Shown here one piece after another: positions 1 to 10,709 of a stretch of DNA of 64,000 nucleotides. Under the pieces are notes generated by a model. It saw only the letters and a list, made by a program, of their open reading frames with translations, made no database searches and was not told the origin of the DNA. Position numbers and translations under genes: made by a program. The stretch comes from Nematostella vectensis (taxonomy: Eukaryota > Cnidaria > Anthozoa > Actiniaria > Edwardsiidae), in contig NC_064034.1 in the NCBI RefSeq assembly GCF_932526225.1, positions 2,838,001 through 2,902,000 on the forward strand, in the 5' to 3' direction. The first letter of the stretch is position 1, and the number at the start of each line of letters is the position of its first letter.

Positions 1-1134
1 TTTATAAAGAGTAAGATCAGTTAAATAATTTAGACATGGGGTTTTGAGTAATGATTCAAGTATACTTAAGTTAAATCAAAAACGAAAACAATGTACTCAA
101 GTTAAGAATAATATAGTCAAATTCTTACTCGTGCTTTCATTGGTCAAAGTGAGATTTTTTGTAGAATTCAATAGTTGAAAAGTAGAATTCAATGAAAGCA
201 CAGGTGTACCGCAAAATTGTTTCCAACACGAATCATATCATTTAAACTTATGCTTACATAGCTGAGAAAATCAAAGTTCTCATCAAACTACTGTAGTTTT
301 GGTATGGATAAATGGACTTGTTTAGGAAGAAACTTTCGCTCTGAGATTTAGTCTGAATTTACCAGAAGTTGAAAAACTTTCCAAGCCTTTGACACCAACA
401 TTACGGCTCTTGGCGCAGAAAAGAAAAAAAACATAAATGAAAATACAATTGCTACGTATATTTCAAACGAAATACAAGAATACAAAGAGTGTATCACGGC
501 CTACAACACCAGAAAAAAGCACCAGAGTGGCTACCCACTAAGCGTAAAAATCCTTCTGTACCACAACACGTTTCTCGATAGTGCAGTGAGCAATCCATTT
601 CTGGAACTCACTCCAAGAATTCCTCAATGGACATTGCTGTCAACCTCCACGTTTACTATCAATCCAGAGGAAGTCATGATTTTCTCTAAATTTGAACGGA
701 CACGTGTTTTAAGTGAAAACTCTTTTCTGTTTTTAACTTTCCATTTTCCCATCTCAGGTAAGAACTTCCAATCCTTACAGATTTGGTAGGCAATTACTTA
801 CTAAGAGCGTTTGTGCTCGATCTGATAAATATCCAGCTATTAACTGTACCATAGAGAATAAAGATGCCGCCATCATCTTGAAAACAAAATGGATTCAACT
901 TTCTGAACGATAGATCCCATGTAAAAACACTGCTCGCCTCTCATTGGATGGTAAAATAACAATTTAGAAATGACTTCTTCGCCAACTAAAAATAGCGCAT
1001 ATAAAAATCTATTCAACCATAAAAAGAATTTGACCATAGGATTCAAGAATAATTAATCATCGATCTCTCATCGATGATGAATTTCTCTATAGTATGTAAG
1101 CTGTATATTGGGAAAGGCAATTTGTACCCTTTAT
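1..1134. other. AT-rich non-coding flank, one weak open stretch
   Basis: This is the region where further ALKBH7 exons could lie on the minus strand, but I could not recognise any. On the plus strand one frame stays open from about 373 to 789 and contains a donor-like CAG|GTAAGA at 756/757. It matches no family I know, so it is not called as a gene. Confidence 0.4.
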
Positions 1135-1271
1135 TAAAGCCGCATTGTCACCAGTTTACTTCCAATAGACACACTGCTTTCAATATTTTAAAATATTTTT
1201 CGCGTTTTCTGTTGAAAATCATCGGAGATTGTTACGTAATCGACCGGAAGTAAACTGGTGACAATGCGGAC
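1135..1271. mobile_element. MITE-like element, copy 1
   Basis: Terminal inverted repeats GCCGCATTGTCACC... and ...GGTGACAATGCGG lie about 130 bp apart and bracket an AT-rich core with no coding potential. A second copy with the same ends is at 4887-5054. The class (short non-autonomous DNA transposon) is inferred from the paired ends and the repeated occurrence. Confidence 0.7.
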
Positions 1272-1298
1272 AACAAGTTGTAAGGTATATGAACTCAC

Positions 1299-1604
1299 CC
1301 CGTCCCAATGGTCGTACTGATATTTCTGCCGCTTCAAGTACGGCTCTATTTCCTTGAGAAGTAAATTCTCTTCCTCTGCACTGATAAAATCTTCACAAAC
1401 TTCTAAATTTCCAGACACCAAATCCTGCAGCTTTTCTAGTTCTTCTAGCGTACAATCCTTAGTAACAAATGATACATTACCATCCGTGCTAGAACAAGCA
1501 TTTGCTCTAGTAGCAAGTAGCCTTCTGACAGTATTTCTGAGCGCAAATTTTCGAGAATAAGTGAAGTTTGCGACGAAGAGTTTTCGCAGCAACTTGTCCG
1601 CCAT
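1299..1604 (-). CDS. ALKBH7: ALKBH7-like 2-oxoglutarate/Fe(II) dioxygenase, first coding exon
   Basis: One exon of exactly 102 codons runs from ATG at 1604 to a donor GGG|GTGAGT (phase 0). The N-terminus is rich in Arg, Lys and hydrophobic residues and lacks acidic residues, as expected of a mitochondrial presequence. The last part (DFISAEEENLLLKEIEPYL then YQYDHWDG) matches the start of the ALKBH7 core, which in vertebrates reads like DFLTxEEE...LEPxLRRRRYEYDHWD. The iron- and 2-oxoglutarate-binding residues lie in later exons that I do not see, so catalysis cannot be judged here. ALKBH7 is a mitochondrial AlkB-family protein linked to regulated necrosis and fat metabolism. The gene is divergent from the CCCH/LRR gene, with 132 bp between the two ATGs. 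A MITE (1135-1271) sits directly downstream in its first intron. Other AlkB paralogues are less likely because of the DHWD context. Confidence 0.8.
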
Positions 1605-1736
1605 TTTAAAATTTTAAAGCTACTACGCAAGCGCCGAATGAGGTCACGTGGTGCATGCCATATAAGCTCATGCTTTCGCGGGAATTTTCAAATCAGGAGG
1701 AGGTCAATGCATGATTGTCGTGGATCTTGAAGCAAG
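1605..1736. promoter_or_regulatory. Short head-to-head intergenic region, likely bidirectional promoter
   Basis: Only 132 bp separate the ATG of the ALKBH7-like gene (-) and the ATG of the CCCH/LRR gene (+). The segment contains CACGTG (E-box-like) near 1645 and no obvious TATA box between the genes. That it drives both genes is inferred from geometry. Confidence 0.45.
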
Positions 1737-4700
1737 ATGGCGACAAAATCGACGAAAGTGCATGCAAAACTAAGCGATGGCGAAAGGTAGAGCCTGTTTA
1801 TCACATCATTGTCAATTCCGACATCATGTCCAGTATGCAATAGGAATTCTTTGTGCTAAATTATTGCCCAATCCAAAATATTACTTTTGCTTTCAACGCA
1901 CGAGTATATTATAATTTTGTCCGTTTGCTTGCGGATAGAAGTTTACAGGTGCTTTATTCCTCGAACAAATGTATAATTCGAGCTCAGTAACTAAGTAACA
2001 ATCGTATAAAATACGACATTACCATGTGAGATACTAAAAAATGATCACTGGTTCTGAACTTATTTCTACAGGCGATCGAATGGATTTTGCAGGTAAGATT
2101 AACTATATGGTTAATTATCGGCTCATCGATATCAAAAACATCCACAGTGCGAGCAATTGTTTTATGTAATTTTTATGAGAGCCTTAGAGGGCACCTCTCA
2201 TAATTTAAATAAGGAAGGAGAATGGCAAGAAAAAATAATAATTTAAATCGGCATTTGTTAATGTGATCTTAGAGTTCCCTAAGCTTTACTGCCCCCCCCC
2301 CCCCCTCCCCTGAAAGACCCTCAGGGTCCCTTTTTTTCCGCCGAGAACACCCCTTCTAAAATGATGAACGCCCCCTCCTAGAGTTGAAAAAATGGGGCAA
2401 GATGGAAACTATCTTCTCAGCCTAAGTTCTAAAGAAAAATATCTAAATTATTTTGTGGAATAACCCCTGCAGGAAAGAAGGTTTGTTAACGAAAAGTGCT
2501 TTGTCCCTAGCTGTACTTTTATGAATAGCTAGTTAGTTCTGTGGGAAGTGGGGTATAGGGACGGGTATTTGAAAGGTCAGTACCCCAGTCAATATTATCA
2601 CTAAATGCCATTGTTGTATCTACACAGGTACTTTGTACGTGGTGACTGCCGTGAGAAGAATGAATGCAAGTTTTCCCATAACTTAGAAGATGTTCCCGTA
2701 AGCAAATGTGCATATTTACCAATAACGTAGAGTCCCATTCCTTTTCTTTTGAAAGTGCAGGTGGGTTTGGGTCAAGGGATTGGGGATTGGGGACTACCTC
2801 CCCCCAACCCCCCCCCCCCCCCCCACCCTTTCTACCCATCCACCATATGCACCTATTTCAAATAAAGTTGCACCCGAGAATTATCGTAACCCGAAGTGGT
2901 TTATGGGCGACGTATAATTGGTTATATCATGGTCTCTGAGCCCGTGTTGACGCTTAGAGGTGCCATAAACAAGAATAATAAAGATTTCTAAACCAGTTTT
3001 TGTTTTTTGTACTCTTATTTGCTTATTTGCCATTGTGCTGCTTTCCGGGCTATGACACTTATTTGAAATAGGTGTGTAAGTCTGTGATTTCTTAACCATG
3101 GACATGGTTACAGGTTGTATATGCCCTTGCTTGACTGCGCTTATAATCAAAATCAGACCTAAGTGGCAAGGTGTATTTACCCTACTTGAGTCCCCCTGGA
3201 ATCCAGAGTTGATTATTGATTTTTAGTCGAAATCAAGTGATAATTGCGTGGGAAATGTATTTTTATCTAAGGAATTCTGCCCTGAAATATCCCTTACCTC
3301 TTGCAACTAGGTATTTCCTCCCTGGGCGAGTTTTAAAAGCTTTTTTCAGGGATAATATATAACATTGTATGTTTGATTTGCAGGTGTGTCGCTACTACTT
3401 GGAGGACCGATGCATGTTTGGTGCGGAATGCTGGTATAGACATCCTGAACAGGACATGTAAGAAGGCTTTAAACCCAACAACAAAAACATCTAAACCTTG
3501 TCCACCACCAAGCACCTAACATCCCAACCATATCCACGGGAGCTTCATAACAACAAAGTACATAATATGTAATACACTATCCACTTCCGCATTAGTTACA
3601 ACCAATACCTCACATCTTTTCTTCTTTTCTTTTAAGCAGGCGTTTACAAGGTGTTTTTCGCTATGTTTACCCGCGTTGTCTTTCGCTTTGTTTACCCGTT
3701 TTCTGTTGCTATGTAGTTTACACGGTGTTTTTGACTATTCGCCGATTCGTGGCCACATGAACATTGTTTTGTTCTGGTCTCGCAAAGGAAAAATGCCTGC
3801 ACGATGTTTTTGACTATTCGCCGATTCGTGGCCACATGAACATTGTTTTGTTCTGGTCTCGCAAAGGAAAAATGCCTGCACGATGTTTTTTACTATTCGC
3901 CGATTCGTGGCCACATGAACATTGTTTTGTTCTGGTCTCGCAAAGGAAAAGTGCCTGCGCCTACGTTGCACATGAAGAAGAAGTTTACTAATTATTTTGT
4001 TGAATTGCATGTTTCAGAGCCAATGTCGGACCTATGGCGGCTATTCTTGGTGAGAATTTGTTCTTAACTTATTTTCTTCCCCTGTATAAAAGTTCATCTA
4101 TTTAACAAATACCCTTATTTTGCAGATAAAGTATTAAAAGGGGGGACTAAAGCCCCCTTCTACGCAGCCCGAGTGCCATTTTTTTCGTTCCCAAATCACC
4201 AGCAAGGGAATGTGTTTGATGCTTCAGAGCACGTTATATTGATATAGTTAGCCACACGTTTCTCCCTTCTCTCTTCCTCTAGGCGCCGGCCTAATGTGCG
4301 GGGTAGGAACCAACATGAACCTGCTGCTGGCTGCCGCTGTTGCGGGCGCGGCCACGCCCACCACCCCTGATGACGTCAATCAAGAGGGTGAGGAGGAGAA
4401 AGAAGACATAAGTCTGGAAAAGGTTATGGAAATGTGGCATCAACGAAGAGAAAACGGTATGCTACAACAAACTCGGATGGAGAAACACAGATACGGGGAG
4501 ACTGTCAAAAAACACAAACTCCCTACCCAACCCCGCTTGTTTTTTCTAAAACCTCAAGGCGAGGCGGATATCTCAAAAAAGGACAACAAATTATGTCATT
4601 ACTGTTATACATTATCTTTTTTTCAAACCCTTTTTAACATTTATATAGAGTCTGCCCTGAAGAAGTCTTAAAATAATGATTTTGTCATGTTAGTGTCCAT

Positions 4701-5106
4701 AAATGCCAGTATGGCGTTTTGGTTAAGAATAAGAATACATGTTCTAGCTCCTTTGTTTCCTAACTCCTTTGTTTCTGAAAGTGACAGGAACAAGGGGCAA
4801 GCCCAGGTCAGGTCAACTTGCGTTCCATTGCTATTCTATAAACTGCATAATCAGTGTGGCAACACGTTAGCCAAGAAAAATCCTGCTTAAAGCCTCATTG
4901 TCACCATTTTACTTCCGGAGGTCCGACGGAAACCTCAACCGTTAAAAGACAAAAAAAATCTATTAAGATAGAATCTATTAATATTTTTCGCGTTTTCCGT
5001 TAAAAATAATCGGACGTAATCGACGGGAAGTAACTGGTGACAATGCGGCTTTAAGGCTGCAATTCTGTATAACCCAACTACCCCAATGTTTAACCCTACT
5101 GCCCCC

Positions 5107-5138
<32 letters not shown>

Positions 5139-8100
5139 ACTCCCACAAACCGCCACACCCTCCGTGGTTTGACGTTAACCAGTATGTTCTCTTTGTTTTT
5201 CTAGCTTCAGAAGATGTTGATAAAAACAACATCGACAAGCTTGAGGAGGAGAGCACCGAGAAAGACGAGTCCACGGATACAAGGGACAGCGCCTGCAGCC
5301 ATGAGGAGAAGGAAGAGAACCTTCTGGAATTCTCTACCGAGCTGAAGCGTTACAGGTATGTCACGTAAAGTGCTATACAGGTATGTCACGTAAAGAGCAA
5401 TAGGGTATGTCACGTGAAGTGCTATACAGGTATGTCACGTGATGTGCTATACAGGTATGTCACGTAAGTGCTATACAGGTATGTCACGTAAGTGCTATAC
5501 AGGTATGTCACGTGAAGTGCTATACAGGTATGTCACGTGATGTGCTATACAGGGAGTGGTACTATTTGAAGTAAATCGTTTTAAGAGGCCAGCGCGCAAA
5601 GGGTTCTGGGAAGTATTCTTTATCCCCACAATACTTTGCGCGCCGACTTCAGCTTTTATCGGCTGTGCACGAGTCTGTCATCTCTATCCCAGCATCGCCT
5701 CGTGGAGTGCAAGCGACATGCACAAGTTCATCTCTACGCTCGCTAAACTAGACATCGAGGAGTACGACGAGTATGACATCATCACCAGCAAGATACTCGG
5801 CGACTCCATCAGGTCCTGGCAGCCAGAGCCCAGTAAGACCGCGGAGCTGTTCATGATGATCACAGAGACGTCCAAGACGGACCTCACCGCGCTCATACTC
5901 ACCCTCTGTAACGCACCGGACAAGGTGCACGACATGGAGAGGCACATTGCCGCGGTGGTGCTTGCTGCGCAGGTACGCGTTCGGTAGGGCTCGCTGGGTC
6001 TCTGCTTGCTGCGCAGGTACGCGTTCGGTAGGGTTCTTTGGGTCTCTGCTTGCTGCGCAGGTACGCGTTCGGTAGGGTTCTTTGGGTCTCTGCTTGCTGC
6101 GCAGGTACGCGTTCGGTAGGGCTCGCTGGGTCTCTGCTTGCTGCGCAGGTACGCGTTCGGTAGGGTTCGCTGGGTCTCTGCTTGCTGCGCAGGTACGCGT
6201 TCGGTAGGGCTCGCTGGGTCTCTGCTTGCTGCGCAGGTACGCGTTCGGTAGGGCTCGCTGGGTCTCTGCTTGCTGCGCAGGTACGCGTTCGGTAGGGCTC
6301 GCTGGGTCTCTGCTTGCTGCGCAGGTACGCGTTCGGTAGGGCTCGCTGGGTCTCTGCTTGCTGCGCAGGTACGCGTTCGGTAGGGCTCGCTGGGTCTCTG
6401 CTTGCTGCGCAGGTACGCGTTCGGTAGGGCTCGCTGGGTCTCTGCTTGTTGTGCCTGGGGAATGTCTGATCTCTGGTCCTCATTTGCACAAACGCAAACT
6501 TGTCACTGCAACGTAAACACAAGAGCAAGCTCAAGTTAATGCAACTGCTTGATTTTCCTGTGTTAGCAAGTAGCGGCTAGACCCAAACGGTCTTTACTTA
6601 CTCTTAGCGCATTTAACTGTTATCTATTTCAGAAACGTGACCCTAAGCTGTGGAGCTCTGTGGCTGTTGGCAAACTCCTCCAGAGGATCGAAGAGTATGG
6701 TTTTAACGTAGATGCCATCGAGATGTTCAACAGTATCGGGAAAGATCTCCAAGACGCGGAGAAAGTTGGTGAACTTGTACACGACTATCTTGTCGCCACT
6801 GGCGAGAAGAACACGTTCGACTGCCGCTGCAGGACCCCCGAATGCGAGTGCCCGGTGGTCGCGGACGAGGGCGTGGCATTCCTAATGTTCTCAGGGCTAC
6901 AAAGGAAGCTTGACTGGAGCGGAGAGGACAAGATCAAGTTTTTCAAGAAAGCCACGGGCTGCCTGTGGCCTCCGGAGATACTAAAAGAGCTTGGTAAGAG
7001 CTTTGTCGCTTAATATAAAGGTGAAACTCGAACAAGGCTCTGATTAACGGCTCTCATTGTAAAGCTTTCATTGTAAGAATGGGTCCATGTTCCTTGTTAT
7101 GACATTTAGCCTCTTTCGATTGATTAAGGAATTAACTAAGGAATTATAAATGGTAATTGAGCGATTAGGGCCGTTTGATCTACGCCTGTATAAAAATTTG
7201 CTAAGTTAAACCAATATTCCCCGATATGATTGTTTTTATTCTTATCAATTGCCCTGTACAATGAATAAGTGTAATATCATGTCTATTGTCCTTTTTACAA
7301 TAGTTTGTAAAGTTTGAAAATTTTAATATGTGGTGCTTTTTATTCTCTAGGTGACATTTTTGGTATTAAGGATCCTTTAAAGGTGGCGACGCCTCGTGTC
7401 CTGAAGCGTAACCAGAAACTACTCGGAATGCCTGAACAGGAAGCCAACATCATCAACACCAAGAAGCAGAAAGCCAAATCGCACAAGTGTTCCGGGGGAG
7501 GCTGTCCTAACCAATCCAAGCGCGACTGCGATAACGCCATGTGTGGGAAATGCTGTAGGAAGACTGGGAAAAGCTGTGACGTGCATGAGGACTTCAGCGC
7601 CTATGTCCCCCCGGAATGGGACTCGGGGCTGGGGTTCAAGTTCCATAAGGTGGAGCCGAGTGTGGTCTTTAACACTGAGCAGCAGTTCGAGAACCTAACG
7701 GCACTTAAGAAACAGGTGAGATCTAAGGTGGAGCCGAGTGTGGTCTTTAACACTGAGCAGCAGTTCGAGAACCTAACGGCACTTAAGAAACAGGTGAGAT
7801 CTAAGATTTTTTTAAATGCCTGGCACAAGGTTATAGCGGTTTCGTGTTAAATTTTGTCTTGACGACAAAGTGTTTCTGAGAGCTACACCTAATTTTAATT
7901 GACACACCTTTTATTGAAAATATTCTGCTTTTTTTTCAACCAGATCAAAAGAGTTGAGTTCGGCCCCGACTTCTCTGTGACTGATGATCACGTGATAAAA
8001 GTAGTCGATTTATGGTCGGAGCATCTCGTGGTACTACAGCTTGGCTCGTCCGACTCCGGATGCGGCAGCCAACTCACTGATGCAGCGCCAAAGTACATTG

Positions 8101-8465
8101 CTGATCACTGCCCAAATCTTCGGAAGCTACGACTGGAGTCAGCTACTCACGTGACCGACGAAGGGATGTGTGCGGTAATCGATAAGTGCCCGCTGCTAGA
8201 AGAGCTCCACATCAGTGGTAACGACAAGATATCGGGTAATGTAAGCTCAAAGGCGCTAAAGCCTCTGTTTGAGTCTGCAGTGCTGCCAAATCTGCGTCAG
8301 CTGTGTGTCTACGACCAGCACCGAATCGAGCACGATGTTGTGTATCGGCTCCGACGACGCCGTCCGAAGCTGAAGATCCATGCAGGCGAGACAGACAGCG
8401 ATAGCTTTGCTCATTCCATGATGTTATCAATGATGGGGATGAGTTATGGTGACGGCTTCTATTAG
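1737..8465 (+). CDS. CCCH zinc-finger protein with Cys-rich motif and C-terminal leucine-rich repeats
   Basis: Eleven exons: 1737-1786, 2072-2092, 2628-2697, 3384-3457, 4018-4049, 4283-4456, 5205-5355, 5693-5972, 6633-6993, 7351-7715 and 7944-8465. They sum to 2100 nt (699 aa plus stop) with every phase consistent. Two CCCH fingers of spacing C-x7-C-x5-C-x3-H lie at residues 23-41 (C23, C31, C37, H41) and 49-67 (C49, C57, C63, H67); they resemble the makorin type and suggest RNA binding. A low-complexity acidic stretch and a helical middle region follow. A Cys-rich motif with a CxxCC core sits at about 451-483 and looks zinc-binding. RNI/AMN1-type leucine-rich repeats (CPNLRKLRL, CPLLEELHI, LPNLRQLCV) occupy about 540-670. 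I see no RING, so it is not an ordinary makorin. I do not recognise the full architecture; RNA-linked adaptor function is inference. Three of its 5' splice sites are embedded in tandem repeats, and exon 2 is a 21-nt microexon. Confidence 0.85.
3728..3955. repeat. Three-copy tandem repeat, about 79 bp unit
   Basis: The segment TTTTTGACTATTCGCCG and its continuation recur at about 3728, 3806 and 3885 with almost no divergence. The repeat lies in intron 4 of the CCCH/LRR gene and does not reach a splice site. Both strands are open through it, which creates spurious ORFs. Confidence 0.85.
4887..5054. mobile_element. MITE-like element, copy 2
   Basis: Same ends as the copy at 1135-1271: TTAAAGCCTCATTGTCACC at the left and GGTGACAATGCGGCTTTAA at the right. 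It lies in intron 6 of the CCCH/LRR gene and is about 30 bp longer than copy 1. No coding sequence. Confidence 0.7.
5356..5552 (+). repeat. 24-25 bp minisatellite anchored on the exon 7 donor
   Basis: Eight copies start GTATGTCACGT at 5356, 5381, 5405, 5430, 5455, 5479, 5503 and 5528. Exon 7 ends TACAG| at 5355 and nearly every copy ends ATACAG, so each boundary recreates a CAG|GTATGT donor. The true first intron base is the first base of the array. Confidence 0.9.
5955..6455 (+). repeat. 44-bp minisatellite spanning the exon 8 donor
   Basis: Eleven copies start GTACGCGTTCGGTAGGG at 5973 and every 44 bp to 6413. The copy tail (CTTGCTGCGCAG) equals the last bases of exon 8 (5961-5972), so exon end plus intron start is the duplicated unit. 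Each tail also has a pyrimidine-rich stretch and CAG, so each copy could in principle serve as a 3' or a 5' splice site. Confidence 0.92.
7647..7802 (+). repeat. 78-bp tandem duplication of the exon 10 end and its donor
   Basis: Two near-identical 78-bp copies begin AAGGTGGAGCCGAG at 7647 and 7725. Each contains the last coding bases (ending AAGAAACAG) and the donor GTGAGATCT. The length is 26 codons, so use of the second donor (after 7793) would insert 26 residues in frame. The first donor (after 7715) is used in the gene model. Confidence 0.9.
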
Positions 8466-8495
8466 CGCGAATGCTCGCATTTGAACGCGTAGAAG

Positions 8496-8501
8496 AATAA
8501 A
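8496..8501 (+). terminator. Polyadenylation signal AATAAA of the CCCH/LRR gene
   Basis: AATAAA lies 31 bp after the stop codon; a second AATAAA is at about 8652. Either could define the 3' end. Confidence 0.5.
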
Positions 8502-8657
8502 TAAGCACTTATCAATTGGAATGTCAACGGTTTAAAGCAATATTTATGTAATTAAATAACGCATTATTACAGAAACTATTACTGTAACTTGCTAGGATGG
8601 AAATGTTCTGCCTATAGTGTGTCATTTAATATATCTGAAATAAGAAATTGAAATAAA

Positions 8658-10370
8658 GCAAAAGAAAAACCTGCAATAAATAATTCCTACACGTATATAT
8701 GATAAATCTGAGAGTATTGATAGTGTCTTAGATAATGTTTTGTTAAAAAAAAAGACGTTTATGGACTGTTTTTTGTCTGACTGTTGTTGGGTGTTTCATA
8801 TTTACGGGAGGGGTAACATGGAATAAGTTTCTTATACAAGTTTTATGATCGTAATTATTTTACTTTGGAAAATGTCTGTGTGAATGGGGGGGGTGGATCT
8901 AAGGATCTTTCTCTGTGAGGACAAACTCTTAACAACAGCCTTCAATCCTGAAAAAAAACTTGCTTAGAAAGAGAGGCCCTAAAGCATTGATGGAAAGTAT
9001 TAGATTCTATGGTTGTGAGTAGGTACAGAGGTTATTTGATATTGTTATGTAAGGAGCCAAAATAGGAATTGGGGCAGGGTACTGCTTAATATCTGCTTTT
9101 GCTTTATTGTTCCGATAATTATATCAATTTTTGGATAGTTTTTGTTTTTGTTTGCTTGAGCGCGCTAATGTACCTGCTATAGCTATCTATTTCCACCGTT
9201 GCATTTTAAAACTTGCGCTTTTGAAACCTGTCCTCTATAGCGAGGTGCTGAAGCCCGTCTCCCTGAAGAGTGCATTATAGTCAAGTGAATCGTCGGAAGC
9301 ATAGTAGAAAATACGGACTACTAGAAATTGGTTCATTGGTTCCCACATGGGCGGGGAGCTAAAAAGGTTTTGGGTATGTCGATGGGGGGGGCTAATAAAA
9401 GTTTTAATGTTGTTGAGGGGGGGGGGGGCAAAAAGTTTCATCCCTTAAAAGTAGGAAACTTTGTTATTTATTATTATTGAAATGAGTAATAGCAATGCAA
9501 GAAAAGCTGTTTTTAACGTTGAGCGTTGCCAATAACATTTAGGCTACATTTACTACTGTTGAGCCGTGAACGCTTTCCCACAAATGATAAATTCAACAAC
9601 TATTATTACTCGGTAGTTGTTCATTTAAGCTTGACCTATAGGATCAATAAAAACAACAACTGAAATATACGCATTAGTAAAATATACTAGGAATCTAGTA
9701 CGGCGGTTTATTAGATAATTTCAATGTGTAAAAAAGTCTGACTCGGATACCTTTGCTTTGGACACCCCCGCGAGTACCAGATCTGGGAGATCTATCAGAC
9801 CAAGGGCACAGGACGATTTTACCTTTTATTAGGACAGTCCCATGAATAAAATTGTCATGCGTAATATGGACAAGTGATATGGCATGCAAACATAGATATG
9901 TGTATATATTTTTACTATTTCATAGCACCACAAAGACACATTTGACTTATTTACAATAAGAAATATTATTTCTTGGTTGTTTTTTATTGCATGATTTGTT
10001 TATATGTATCTATATTTCGTATTATAAATGTAGTTTTGTGGAAATAGAAGAGGGGGTGTCAAACAAGTTTTTTGGATTTCTCCTGGGGGGTCTACAAAGT
10101 TTTGCTCCTGGGGGGTCTACAAAGTTTTGATATTGACAATGAGAGGGGATGTACAGAAATTTCAACTGTCTAGTGCTTAGTCATCTCTACAAATAACTCG
10201 ATCTCACCACTAACCCAGGCCGACTATATACAAAGTATTCAAATATCTAGCGCTTTTCTCTACTATAATAACACGAACTCTCCGCTGACTCAGGCCGTCT
10301 TAGTAACAACACTCCCGTTTACCAAAGACGACTTAAAGTCACCTACTCGGATAACACGAACTGACTCCTA
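8658..10370. other. Intergenic DNA without a recognised gene
   Basis: This stretch lies between the CCCH/LRR gene and the 3' end of the PAN-EGF-LamG gene. It is AT-rich with several G-runs (near 8887, 9384 and 9420) and a short direct repeat GGGGGGTCTACAAAGTTTT near 10085-10118. No ORF here resembles a protein family. Confidence 0.6.
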
Positions 10371-10687
10371 GACAGGGGGATCATCGTCGGGATTTTTTTA
10401 AAACAATCCTAAAAGATACTAAAGTGGGCGTGGGCATGATTTTACCCCCTAAAAGACGCCTCAAACAAACGTGTGTGATTTTTTCGCTGGTTAGTGATCT
10501 AAAAACACCGATTGACACGTTTTAACGCTCTTTCATGGGCTACAAGTTGGATGAGCGATGGCTTTAATAGCACCCTAAAAGATAACAAGGTAAAAAAAAA
10601 AAAATCTGGGCATCCTCATTTTTACCCCTGAAAGATACCCAAGTCTTCAAATTTACACCCTGAAAGATACGACGATGATCCCCGTCC
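10371..10687. mobile_element. About 315-bp element with short terminal inverted repeats
   Basis: GGGGATCATCGTCG at the left is mirrored by CGACGATGATCCCC at the right. The interior has repeated CCCTAAAAGATAC and CCTGAAAGATAC motifs and no coding sequence. It sits just outside the stop codon of the PAN-EGF-LamG gene. Class is inferred. Confidence 0.6.
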
Positions 10688-10709
10688 GATGGATATAGTG
10701 ACCCCGGGG

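Noticed and set aside
586-789. 67-codon plus-strand ORF near the left edge
   Set aside because: No known family, the first codon is not ATG, and there is no clear acceptor; kept only as a note.
5899-6534. 211-codon minus-strand repeat ORF
   Set aside because: It is antisense to exon 8 and its 44-bp array; repeat-driven open frame.
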